From positions 1,116,001-1,180,000 of the forward strand of contig OZ253454.1 in the NCBI GenBank assembly GCA_965261475.1: a stretch of DNA of 64,000 bases, in the 5' to 3' direction. The notes beneath the pieces were generated by a model. It ran no database searches. It had not been told where the DNA came from and worked only from the letters and a program-made list of their open reading frames with translations. The stretch comes from G965261475 sp965261475 [NCBI: bacterium] (GTDB taxonomy: Bacteria; SAR324; XYD2-FULL-50-16). A program made the position numbers and the translations under genes. Every line of letters starts with the position of its first letter. Positions within the stretch are counted from its first letter, which is position 1. Of the stretch, positions 38,142 through 46,404 are shown piece after piece.

Positions 38142-39541
38142 TATATTTGTATCAAATAATTTTTATTATTTAGTGTGATATAAAATTTATAATTATTAGC
38201 ATTAAATAAATTGAGAGCTGGGAATAAAAAATCTAACTCTGAAATTTCATTGGGAGAATGCTCGCTTTCTACAACTCCGCTTTCAGATAATTTCCAATTC
38301 ACACCTAATACATTGATAGGTTTAACTCTTCTGCCTATATTATTAACTAGTGTAACTTTAGTAAACCGAAATTTCTTCTTTGTTTTTGCTAAATTATGAA
38401 ACCTAGTCTTTACACGAATATAATTATTTGTCCTTTGTAAAGTTTGAATAAATAAAGTAAATTCTGCTTGAATGATTCTAGGAGAAGTAGCAGCTTGAAA
38501 GACCTTGCCGTATAAGACAATCTCAGGGCTATCTTGTAGAGCAATGCTAGATGTATCTATAAGATAAGAAAAATCTTGCGGAGGCTTTACCTGTTTACTC
38601 TGAAACAGAGGATTGGTTTCAATAACTTGATTAGGATTAACAGCTTGAGGGTTAGTTTTAATAACCTGAGTAGGATTAACATCCTGAGGTTTGGCAACAA
38701 TAGTTGATTTTTTAGGAATCATAATTGGCGCTATGCTCTTTGGTATAGTTTCTAAAATAAGCTCAGATTCTTTGATAGTTGCTTTATTCCCAGCTCGTAA
38801 CTCTGTGCCACCTCTCATCTGGCGGTCTTGCTCACCTAGAGTACCTATAGGCGCCCTAGCTGTAGCATTACTAATTCTAATTGTTGGAACCTGAGACTGC
38901 TCGTCTGCTCTCAATAAATCTTGAGACTGACTTTGAGCTTTATGAATTTTTGTATTATCTGTACTACTCTGGTTAATTTTACTTGTCTTAGCATCAAATG
39001 CTAAATTAGTTTGAGTCTCTGTGAGTGATTGGGAGTCAATATTTACTGGCTCTTGAGCTAAATTATCCGCTAGTCGCTTTTGAGAGATTGATTTTACTGG
39101 CTCTTGAGCTAAATTATCCGCTAGTCGCTTTTGATAGATTAATTTTTCTGCCTCTTTATTTAAGTTATTATTTGGATATTTATCAATAAAATCAATATAT
39201 CCCTTTAGATTATTCTCTGCTTTAACTTCTTCAAAAATTTGTTCTACGGTAAGGTTTTCCTTGGCTTTTAATAACTCAGGCAAGTAGGGGCTATTAGGAT
39301 ATTCCTGAATAAATCTATTAAACTCAGCATCGTTTTTACTAGCTATAACATTGTTGAGCTCTGAGACTTCTAGTAAATCCAATATATCTGCTGTATATAT
39401 GCTATTGGGATATTCAATTAAGAATCTCTTATACGCCTTAGCTGTATCTACTTGTTTGACAGCTTCAAACTGAATATCTGCTTGATAAGTGCAAGCAGAA
39501 AAAAAACAAAACACAGCAAATAGTGATCTTTTAGGTAGCAT
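38141..39541 (-). CDS. Repeat-rich lipoprotein with low-complexity linker
   Basis: Not recognised as a named family. The N-terminus is a lipoprotein signal (SLFAVFCFFSAC, cysteine at 17). Residues of about 30-150 hold three helical repeats with the pattern RFLIEYPNSIYTADIL. Then comes a long linker rich in Gln, Ser, Asn and Thr with two DNA-level tandem duplications. The C-terminal ~130 residues look like a compact beta domain (YIRVKTRFHNLAKTKKKFRF). The periplasmic repeats resemble those of outer-membrane assembly or peptidoglycan-linked lipoproteins. It is coupled to the TPR gene by a one-base overlap. Confidence 0.6.
   Translation of the reverse strand: MLPKRSLFAVFCFFSACTYQADIQFEAVKQVDTAKAYKRFLIEYPNSIYTADILDLLEVSELNNVIASKNDAEFNRFIQEYPNSPYLPELLKAKENLTVEQIFEEVKAENNLKGYIDFIDKYPNNNLNKEAEKLIYQKRLADNLAQEPVKSISQKRLADNLAQEPVNIDSQSLTETQTNLAFDAKTSKINQSSTDNTKIHKAQSQSQDLLRADEQSQVPTIRISNATARAPIGTLGEQDRQMRGGTELRAGNKATIKESELILETIPKSIAPIMIPKKSTIVAKPQDVNPTQVIKTNPQAVNPNQVIETNPLFQSKQVKPPQDFSYLIDTSSIALQDSPEIVLYGKVFQAATSPRIIQAEFTLFIQTLQRTNNYIRVKTRFHNLAKTKKKFRFTKVTLVNNIGRRVKPINVLGVNWKLSESGVVESEHSPNEISELDFLFPALNLFNANNYKFYITLNNKNYLIQI
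38611..38688. repeat. 39-base imperfect tandem repeat in the lipoprotein gene
   Basis: Two adjacent 39-base units (38611-38649 and 38650-38688) encode the 13-residue peptides QAVNPNQVIETNP and QDVNPTQVIKTNP. Divergence shows this duplication is older than the 51-base one in the same gene. Confidence 0.7.
39042..39143. repeat. 51-base near-perfect tandem duplication in the lipoprotein gene
   Basis: Two head-to-tail units (39042-39092 and 39093-39143) differ at only a few bases. Each encodes QKRLADNLAQEPV plus a short variable end, so the frame is kept (17 codons). A recent duplication, likely variable between strains. Confidence 0.85.
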
Positions 39542-39623
39542 AAGAAATAAATTTTATCATTAACAACAGAAAGCAAAAAACGGGCAAAAGTAAAAAAAAA
39601 ATTATTTTTGATAAAATATTTAA

Positions 39624-41240
39624 CTAAGTTTTTTGAAACAAGCTAGTTTGCATCTCCATTGGCTCTTGCTCTCCTAATAAAATAAAACTAGTGGCTGCTA
39701 TTTGAGATAGCCCTAATGGTTTTGTAAAAGAATTTTGTTGAAGCTGATATCTAGCTTGAAAGTTTTTATCTACAATCACAAAAGGCACAGGGTTTAGGGA
39801 ATGTTTAGTGCTGATTTGCTCTTTTGAGTCAACTAGTTCAATCATTTCATCAGCATTACCATGGTCTGCGGTGACTATTACTATACCGCCTTTTTCTTTT
39901 GCTGTTTCACAAATTCTTTGTAAACAGCTATCTACTACCTCTATGGCTTTCACTACCGCTAAAAAATTTCCTGTGTGCCCTACCATATCTGGGTTAGGAA
40001 AATTAACTAATCCAAAACGATAATCTCCACTACTAATCAAATCTATCGTTTTTTCTGTAATTTCGACTGCTTTCATCTGCGGCATACTAGCAAAACTATC
40101 AGGTAAATTAGATTCAATTTGATAATAAGTTTCTAGATTTTTATCTAGCTCTACCGCATAACCCCCATTATAAAAAAAAGTAACATGGGGGTATTTTTGT
40201 GTTTCGCTAATACGAAACTGACGCATGCCTTTTTCTACTAATCTCTCACCGAAGCACAAAATCTTTGGTAGGGGTTCTATAATTCGATTTTTAGGCTCAC
40301 TCTTTTCTTGGTCGTAAACTGTCATAGCAGCAAAAAAAGCTCTAGGTTTACCTTTTAAATCAAAATAATTAAAGTTTTTATCATACCAAATACTACTAAA
40401 CTCTAGTGCTCTATCAGCACGAAAATTAAAAAAAAATACAGCATCTTCGTCTTTGACGGCAATTGTTTTTTGTTTGTTTGTATAGATAGTAAAAGCAGGA
40501 ATATCTTGGTCTATAATTTTAGAATTTTTTTGACGAAAATACTCAATGCCATCCTTAACAGACGCAAAACTAAACTCTGCTACTCCTTTGATATGCAACT
40601 CCCAACCTCTGCTAATCAACTGCCAATTTTGTGCTCGATCCATAGTAGTATATTCCCTACCTCCAGCAGAAGCAAAAGCATAATGAAAATTTTGATGCTC
40701 TTTATTGATTTTTGTAAATAGATTTTCTATCTGTTCTGTGTAGTGCAAAGCACTTTGGATTGCAGTATCCCTGCCATCTAATAAAGCGTGTAAATAACAA
40801 CGAGTAATATTATTTTTAACAGCTAATCGAATAATTGTGATTACATGTTTAATGTGACTATGAATATTGCCATCAGAAAGCAAGCCAATTAAATGCAACG
40901 CACCACTCCTAGCAACAGCAAATGTTTTTTGCAAACAAGCAGAATTCTCAAAGCTTCCGTCTTGGATCATTTTTTGAATACGAACTGGTAATTGTACCCT
41001 GATATTACCAGCTCCTATGGTGCTATGACCTACCTCTGAGCCTCCTAGATCCGTGTTAGTCAAACCTACAAAAGAGCCATGGGCAAAAAGCTGCGTATTG
41101 GCATAATTCCTTAAAAGATAATCCATATAAGGAGTAGAAGCTTTGTAAATAGCGTTTGTATGATCTTTTTTGCCTACACCATAACCGTCTAAAATAATTT
41201 GCAACAAAAATTTACTTTGTCTAAAGTAATCGTAATTCAT
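39624..41240 (-). CDS. gpmI: 2,3-bisphosphoglycerate-independent phosphoglycerate mutase
   Basis: Mn-dependent glycolytic/gluconeogenic enzyme interconverting 3- and 2-phosphoglycerate. Diagnostic segments in order: LDGYG (near residue 17), the phosphoserine motif GGSEVGHSTIGAG (near 67), DGRDT, GREYTTMDR, FFNFRADRA, PNPDMVGHTG and TADHGNADEM. At 538 residues it is slightly longer than the usual 510. It is in a minus-strand run, 82 bases upstream of the lipoprotein gene and 33 bases downstream of the kinase-like gene. Confidence 0.95.
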   Translation of the reverse strand: MNYDYFRQSKFLLQIILDGYGVGKKDHTNAIYKASTPYMDYLLRNYANTQLFAHGSFVGLTNTDLGGSEVGHSTIGAGNIRVQLPVRIQKMIQDGSFENSACLQKTFAVARSGALHLIGLLSDGNIHSHIKHVITIIRLAVKNNITRCYLHALLDGRDTAIQSALHYTEQIENLFTKINKEHQNFHYAFASAGGREYTTMDRAQNWQLISRGWELHIKGVAEFSFASVKDGIEYFRQKNSKIIDQDIPAFTIYTNKQKTIAVKDEDAVFFFNFRADRALEFSSIWYDKNFNYFDLKGKPRAFFAAMTVYDQEKSEPKNRIIEPLPKILCFGERLVEKGMRQFRISETQKYPHVTFFYNGGYAVELDKNLETYYQIESNLPDSFASMPQMKAVEITEKTIDLISSGDYRFGLVNFPNPDMVGHTGNFLAVVKAIEVVDSCLQRICETAKEKGGIVIVTADHGNADEMIELVDSKEQISTKHSLNPVPFVIVDKNFQARYQLQQNSFTKPLGLSQIAATSFILLGEQEPMEMQTSLFQKT

Positions 41241-41273
41241 ATGTATTTGATTTCATAACTTGCTTGTAGCATG

Positions 41274-42269
41274 CTAGGCTAGCTGCTCTTTAAAAAGATT
41301 TTGTAAAAAACCTACTTCCAAATATTGCTCTATTTTACGATAGGTATCTTGATTGACTATGTTTCTTTGAGATTGTTGATATTCTACATAAGCACAAGCA
41401 CACCAACTCAAAGCACGTAGATAAAGATAAGGATTATAAAGACGAACTCTCCAAGCAATATTTTTTTTATAAAAAAACTTATTTTCTTTTTTATAGCAAT
41501 CAAGAAAGAAAGCTGTTTCAGCTTCGGATAATGTATAATTCGCTTTCCAAAGCGTAGTCGTTGGAGCAAGAAAGTGAGATAAATCTTGACAAGGATCAGA
41601 AATTACAGCTTTTTCCCAATCTACCAAATAGCTATTTTCTTTTCCTATAATAAAATTATGAGAATTAACCTCTGTATTATTGATACAATAACAAGGATCT
41701 TTTTGAAAAAATTTTTCGGTTGTTTTTCCTTTTTCTAAATTGTTTAAAAGCTTAGTAAAAATATCTTTGACCTGTTTCGTCAAGCAAGTAGCACTCCAAA
41801 TATTTTTTAATAAATTTTGTGATTCTTGCAGCCTATCAGAAAAAATATTTTGCTCTAAAATAAAATCTTGATGCTTTTTTTTATCAAAAGCTATAGAGTG
41901 AATTTTACTAAAAATAATGGCGGCCTTGCTTAAATCTTGTAGATAATTTAACGGTACTCCTGATAAATATTCCATAACCAAAACACCTTGTGCTAAAACT
42001 TCTTTGCTACCGTCGACAAAAAAAACAAGGGGTGTCACGCCAGAAGCTGAGAGGTTTTTTAAAGTCATAAATTCATAATCTATCTGACTATCAACACAAA
42101 TTTGACTACCAAAATTAACACGAAAAACATATTTATGTTCGCTATCAACTAAAACATAATTTTTGTTATACTCACCTTGTGCTAAAAAATAAATTTGGTA
42201 ATTTTTCTTTAGCGGTATCAACTCCCATAATTTTTTCTTTTCAATGTAATTTTGAATTATTTTTTCCAT
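41274..42269 (-). CDS. Choline kinase/APH-like phosphotransferase, atypical
   Basis: Protein-kinase-like small-molecule kinase of the choline/aminoglycoside phosphotransferase fold. Residues of about 50-110 hold the hinge VLVMEYLSGVP. The catalytic loop appears as NNTEVNSHNFI (near 200), so the site usually filled by the catalytic Asp looks like Glu. The metal motif is LVDWEKA. The substrate is unknown. The start codon lies 13 bases inside the upstream DUF2064 gene, which itself overlaps a GT2 gene, so the three form a coupled unit that modifies some phosphorylated or glycosylated compound (inference). Antibiotic resistance is not supported. Confidence 0.7.
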   Translation of the reverse strand: MEKIIQNYIEKKKLWELIPLKKNYQIYFLAQGEYNKNYVLVDSEHKYVFRVNFGSQICVDSQIDYEFMTLKNLSASGVTPLVFFVDGSKEVLAQGVLVMEYLSGVPLNYLQDLSKAAIIFSKIHSIAFDKKKHQDFILEQNIFSDRLQESQNLLKNIWSATCLTKQVKDIFTKLLNNLEKGKTTEKFFQKDPCYCINNTEVNSHNFIIGKENSYLVDWEKAVISDPCQDLSHFLAPTTTLWKANYTLSEAETAFFLDCYKKENKFFYKKNIAWRVRLYNPYLYLRALSWCACAYVEYQQSQRNIVNQDTYRKIEQYLEVGFLQNLFKEQLA

Positions 42270-42913
42270 AATTTAGTCAAATATCTTGTAGTATTTTTGC
42301 TATTATTCCTTTGTTTTGCAATTATAAAAAATTTTTTTAGGCACTCTGCGGTATCAAGATCTAGCTCTTTCGTTAGCAAAAAAACTTTTTTTCCATGAAG
42401 TTCTCGTATAGTATCTTTGAAGACTTTAGAGCTCCCCCAGCAAATATGTTGTTGAAAAACTTCGTAAAAAAATTCTTTCATTCCTATTAAATAATAACCT
42501 CCATCTAGTGTAGGACCTAGCGCTAGATCAAAGTGCGACAAAGCATTAAAAGCAGATAAAAAAACTCGATGAGAAATTTGAGGAGCATCTGAGCCTATCA
42601 AAATTACCTTTGTATAGCCCTGCAAAAACATTCTTCTAAAAATATTTGCCATTTTATCGCCAAGATTATCTCCTTCTTGTAAGAAAAATTGAAATTCTTT
42701 AGTAAAAATATCTTTAAGAATTTGCGTATCACCTTCTTTGCCATAACTCACGAATAAATCTACACTAGTAGCTAATTTTATAACTTCTAGAGCAATATCT
42801 TTCAGAAAACATTGGTGTAGCAAAGCTGCCTGCTGTGCGCTATAATCACCTATTAGTCTTGTTTTTGTTTTACCTTTTATAGGCACTCTAGTCATAATTA
42901 CCAAAGATTTCAT
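42257..42913 (-). CDS. DUF2064 / TIGR04282-type nucleotidyl- or glycosyltransferase
   Basis: GT-A-like fold protein of the DUF2064 (TIGR04282) family. Visible signatures are MTRVPIKGKTKTRL at the N-terminus, LIGSDAPQI (near residue 100) and LGPTLDGGYYLIGM (near 130). The family often pairs with the GT2 type TIGR04283, and that gene is directly upstream with a 4-base overlap. The exact reaction is not established; links to arsenosugar synthesis in some bacteria are not supported here, since no ars genes are present. Confidence 0.8.
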   Translation of the reverse strand: MKSLVIMTRVPIKGKTKTRLIGDYSAQQAALLHQCFLKDIALEVIKLATSVDLFVSYGKEGDTQILKDIFTKEFQFFLQEGDNLGDKMANIFRRMFLQGYTKVILIGSDAPQISHRVFLSAFNALSHFDLALGPTLDGGYYLIGMKEFFYEVFQQHICWGSSKVFKDTIRELHGKKVFLLTKELDLDTAECLKKFFIIAKQRNNSKNTTRYLTKLWKK

Positions 42914-43581
42914 TTTCTAGTGTAGAGTTCTTTGAGTTTAGCGCTAGGAGTACCTAAAAGATAAAAAAATTTTATTTTCTGCATCAGCAAACAGGTTCTC
43001 CAAATACCACCTCTCAAAAATTTTCTAGCAGAAGTTCCAATTTTTGTTTTTAGAATCACAGGTTTGACTATTTTTTTTGCTCGCATAGAAAATTCAAAAT
43101 CTTCCATCAATTCCATTTGTGTAAAACCACCTAATTGTAGAAAAAATTCTTTTCTAATAAACATAGCTTGGTCTCCAAAAATCAAACTAAAGCACTTTAC
43201 TCGTAGGTTAGAAAAATAAGCAATAAGTTTTAGGGAAAAGCACTGAGAATCAAAAAAACTAAGAGCAAAACACCCATAGGCATGTTGTTTTAAGGCTTTT
43301 TTAATTAGCATGAGACTAGTAGTAGGCACTTTAGTATCAGCATGCACAAACCAGAGAATATCTCCTTTAGCTAGGCTAGCACCCTTGTTCATTTGAGCAG
43401 CCCTACTAGAAACAGTGCAAGAAACTACCTGAGCTTTGTTTTGAGCTAACTCTTTTGTTTTATCTGTGCTAGTGGCATCTACTATTATAATTTCTTTACT
43501 ACCTGCTAAGTTTTGCAAGCTAGTAAGCAAAGTTGCTATAGTTTCTTGCTCGTTCCAAACAGGTACAATGATAGAAATCAT
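42910..43581 (-). CDS. Family 2 glycosyltransferase, TIGR04283 type
   Basis: Short GT2 protein of 223 residues with IIVPVWNEQETI (residues 4-15), IIIVDATSTDKT (near 33) and the metal motif FVHADTKVP (near 83). The pattern SRAAQMNKGASLA is typical of the TIGR04283 group. It opens the operon with DUF2064 and the kinase-like gene. Acceptor and donor are unknown. dxs ends 72 bases upstream on the same strand. Confidence 0.82.
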   Translation of the reverse strand: MISIIVPVWNEQETIATLLTSLQNLAGSKEIIIVDATSTDKTKELAQNKAQVVSCTVSSRAAQMNKGASLAKGDILWFVHADTKVPTTSLMLIKKALKQHAYGCFALSFFDSQCFSLKLIAYFSNLRVKCFSLIFGDQAMFIRKEFFLQLGGFTQMELMEDFEFSMRAKKIVKPVILKTKIGTSARKFLRGGIWRTCLLMQKIKFFYLLGTPSAKLKELYTRK

Positions 43582-43653
43582 CAGAATTTTTAGCTTTTAG
43601 AAAATATATTTATGTATCAATATTGTACTGCTCACCCTAGAATAATTGGTACT

Positions 43654-45543
43654 TTAAGCGTGTTGCAGCCATTGCTTGATTGCTTTATAAATGCTATTTG
43701 CATCTATACCAGCTAGCTTTCTTTGCTCATCTTGGCTACCACCTATAAAAAGGAATTTATCTAGAATGCCAAAAACTTTATATGGCTTATAAATCTCTTT
43801 GGTTTGTAATAACTCGGCTACTCCTGCACCAAAACCACCCTTGATAACATTCTCTTCTAAACTCACTACTCTTTTGACCTTAGCTATACTAGCTAAAATT
43901 GTTTTTTCATCTAGCGGTTTTATAAATCTAGCATTGATCAGTAAGCAAGAAATCTGATCTGCTTCGAGTTTTTGACATAGCTCTAAAGCTACTGTCACCA
44001 TAGTACCTACTGACAATAAACAAATATCCTCTCCTTGCTGTAACACTTCTGCCCTAGCCCAAGTAATTTTTTGAGGTTTTTCTGTCGCTTTGTAGAAAAC
44101 ATCAGCGTTACCTCTAGGAAATCTGATAGCTATAGGACCAGTATCATGTTGATGCATTATTGTTACCATAGAGACTAACTCTTTACCATCTTTAGGCGCC
44201 ATAATCACCATATTAGGAATTATTCTCAAATAGCTCAAATCAAAAATTCCGTGATGCGTAGCTCCGTCTGCTCCTACAAATCCCGCTCTATCTAACACAA
44301 ATCTCACTGGTAAATTTTGCAAGGCTACATCATGTATCAGGTTATCTAATGCGCGTTGTAAGAAAGTGGAGTAAATACAAACAAAAGGCTTTAAGCCTTT
44401 GCTAGCTGCCCCTGCTGCAAAAGTTACCGCGTGAGCCTCCGCAATACCTACATCAAAAACCCTGTTTGGATATTTTTGATACAGTTTTCCTAAGCCTGTG
44501 CTAGCCACCATAGCAGCGCTAATAGCAATAATGTTTTTATCTGCTAAAAAAATTTTTTCAAAACTCTCGCTCCATAAACTCGTGTAAGCTTTGCCTATAT
44601 TCTTTTTTGCTATAAATTCTCCGGTATTAATTTTAAATGGATTGACTCCATGGTATTTGATGCTATTGGCTTCAGCGTAAGCTAAACCTTTGCCTTTAAC
44701 AGTACGAATGTGAAGTAACACAGGTTTATCGTGTTTTTCTACCTTCGCTAAAAAAGAAAGTAAACTTTTTAAATTATGTCCATCTATAGGTCCAAAATAT
44801 TCAAAACCTAATTTTTCAAACCACAAACTAGGAGATAAAAATTCCATAAAAGAAGTATTGATTCTTTTCAAAGTAGGAACAAAGATTCTGCCAAAAATAC
44901 TTTTTTTTTCTCTTCTTTTTATTTCTTCTTTGACTCTCTTGTAAGTTAATGAGCCTTGAATCAAATTAAAAGTTTTGCTTAATGCTCCAACATTAGAGTC
45001 AATACTCATATCATTTTCATTTAAAATGACAATAATATTTTTCTTGATATGCCCTGCATGGTTCATAGCTTCAAACGCCAAACCTCCGGTTAGAGCTCCA
45101 TCTCCAATTACCGCAATTGTTTTTCCTTTACTGCAATTAATTTCTTTTGCTACTGCTATGCCTAGCGAAGCAGAAATCGAAGTAGACGCATGCCCTGCAC
45201 CAAAATGATCAAAAGGTGATTCTGTCCTTTTTAAAAACTTACTAAGTCCATCTTTTTGACCTATAGTAGGGAATTTGTTGTTTCTACCTGTAAGTAATTT
45301 ATAACTATAGGCTTGGTGTCCTACATCCCATATAATACAATCGTTTGTTAGGTCAAATTTTTTGAGTAGAGCAACAGTAAGCTCTACAGTTCCTAAAGAA
45401 GAAGCTAAATGACCGCCTTTTTGACTAGTAACTTCAATAATTCTTTGACGACACTCATGGACCAAAGATTGTAATTTTTTAAAATTTAATAAACGGATAT
45501 TTTTAGGATGTACTAATTTATCTAAAATAGGGTAATTACTCAT
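43654..45543 (-). CDS. dxs: 1-deoxy-D-xylulose-5-phosphate synthase
   Basis: Thiamine-PP enzyme starting the MEP isoprenoid pathway and feeding thiamine and pyridoxal synthesis. The first domain has the catalytic HQAYSYKLLTGR, the TPP motif GDGALTGGLAFEA (near residue 147) and the SIDSNVGALS stretch. The transketolase-like second half begins DVGIAEAHAVTFAAG. At 629 residues it has usual length. It follows the HEAT-like gene by only 2 bases and so shares its transcript. Confidence 0.97.
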   Translation of the reverse strand: MSNYPILDKLVHPKNIRLLNFKKLQSLVHECRQRIIEVTSQKGGHLASSLGTVELTVALLKKFDLTNDCIIWDVGHQAYSYKLLTGRNNKFPTIGQKDGLSKFLKRTESPFDHFGAGHASTSISASLGIAVAKEINCSKGKTIAVIGDGALTGGLAFEAMNHAGHIKKNIIVILNENDMSIDSNVGALSKTFNLIQGSLTYKRVKEEIKRREKKSIFGRIFVPTLKRINTSFMEFLSPSLWFEKLGFEYFGPIDGHNLKSLLSFLAKVEKHDKPVLLHIRTVKGKGLAYAEANSIKYHGVNPFKINTGEFIAKKNIGKAYTSLWSESFEKIFLADKNIIAISAAMVASTGLGKLYQKYPNRVFDVGIAEAHAVTFAAGAASKGLKPFVCIYSTFLQRALDNLIHDVALQNLPVRFVLDRAGFVGADGATHHGIFDLSYLRIIPNMVIMAPKDGKELVSMVTIMHQHDTGPIAIRFPRGNADVFYKATEKPQKITWARAEVLQQGEDICLLSVGTMVTVALELCQKLEADQISCLLINARFIKPLDEKTILASIAKVKRVVSLEENVIKGGFGAGVAELLQTKEIYKPYKVFGILDKFLFIGGSQDEQRKLAGIDANSIYKAIKQWLQHA

Positions 45544-45545
45544 GA

Positions 45546-46172
45546 CTATTTTTTACTTAGTAGCGCTTCTGCAAAATACTTAACCGTACCACTAGTTTCC
45601 TTGATAATTCTTGCTAAAAGCTCCTTAGATATTTGAGCGTTTGTTTTAGAAAGAGCATAAAGAGCATGAAAGCGAACATCTTTGTTTTTGTACTCCAATA
45701 AATCAAAAAGTATCTTGTGATTCTTACAGCTACCAAGTTTTTGTAGGTATTTTAAAATTTCTACAATGTAGTTATTCTTCATTATTAGCAGTGGCTGTTT
45801 TTTATGTGCGTTTCTCTCCTTTGTATATTTTTTCTCTAAAATTGTTAATTTTTGGAATAACTCTTTCTCAAAAGAAAAATCTGTCATCTTGGTAAAGTTT
45901 TCAACAAAAATAGAAATAAGCATAAAATCATCTGTTTTGAGAAAGGCATCTGCTAAAATCTTATGTTTATTTTGACATTTTATACGTCTGATAGCAGATA
46001 TAGCATATATTTTTGTCGACATGTTATCGCCGTGAAGATGAGGAATTAAAATTTCTATGGTAATTACTCCATCTGCTTCTAGCTCAAAGAGACGATTCTT
46101 GGCATCTCGTCTTACTGCAAGCTCCTTGTAGAATAATTGGGTAAAAATTTCTTCTATTTCTATTCTGAGCAT
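45546..46172 (-). CDS. HEAT-repeat-like helical protein
   Basis: No named family recognised. All-helical, 208 residues, with HEAT-like pairs such as GVITIEILIPHL / AISAIRRI (near 35-60) and the C-terminal VRFHALYALSKTNAQISKELLARII. These repeats usually serve protein contacts. It directly precedes dxs (2-base gap), suggesting cotranscription rather than functional linkage. It shares a divergent promoter region with rmuC. Confidence 0.65.
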   Translation of the reverse strand: MLRIEIEEIFTQLFYKELAVRRDAKNRLFELEADGVITIEILIPHLHGDNMSTKIYAISAIRRIKCQNKHKILADAFLKTDDFMLISIFVENFTKMTDFSFEKELFQKLTILEKKYTKERNAHKKQPLLIMKNNYIVEILKYLQKLGSCKNHKILFDLLEYKNKDVRFHALYALSKTNAQISKELLARIIKETSGTVKYFAEALLSKK

Positions 46173-46262
46173 TAAATCATTGCAAATTATTGAAGTTTTA
46201 TAAGGGCAAGGTTATCATAAAATCGGTTGTTGTTGAAATCTTTTCATCAAATATCACAAATT

Positions 46263-46281
46263 TTTGTATAAATTATACAAA
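46263..46281. promoter_or_regulatory. Perfect 19-base dyad in the HEAT/dxs-rmuC divergent spacer
   Basis: TTTGTATAA and TTATACAAA flank a single A: perfect two-fold symmetry over 19 bases. It lies between the start of the HEAT-dxs operon (46172, minus) and rmuC (46359, plus). It looks like an operator for a dimeric regulator, and its TATAA sequences could also act as -10 elements. No regulator is identified. Confidence 0.4.
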
Positions 46282-46284
46282 TAA

Positions 46285-46404
46285 CAACTACAAAACAAGT
46301 ATCAAAAGATGTTATCATGTAGCACTTACTAAAATACTTAAAAAAATTTCTTGTAGGTATGGATATTTTCTTAGTACTAATTTTTATCACTTGTTTTGTA
46401 GTTG
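46285..46404. repeat. 16-base inverted repeat spanning the rmuC start
   Basis: CAACTACAAAACAAGT (46285-46300) is perfectly repeated in inverse form at 46389-46404, with 88 bases between. One mismatch extends the pairing a few bases further. The right arm lies inside the rmuC signal-anchor codons. An RNA stem would loop out the rmuC translation start at 46359. Confidence 0.6.
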
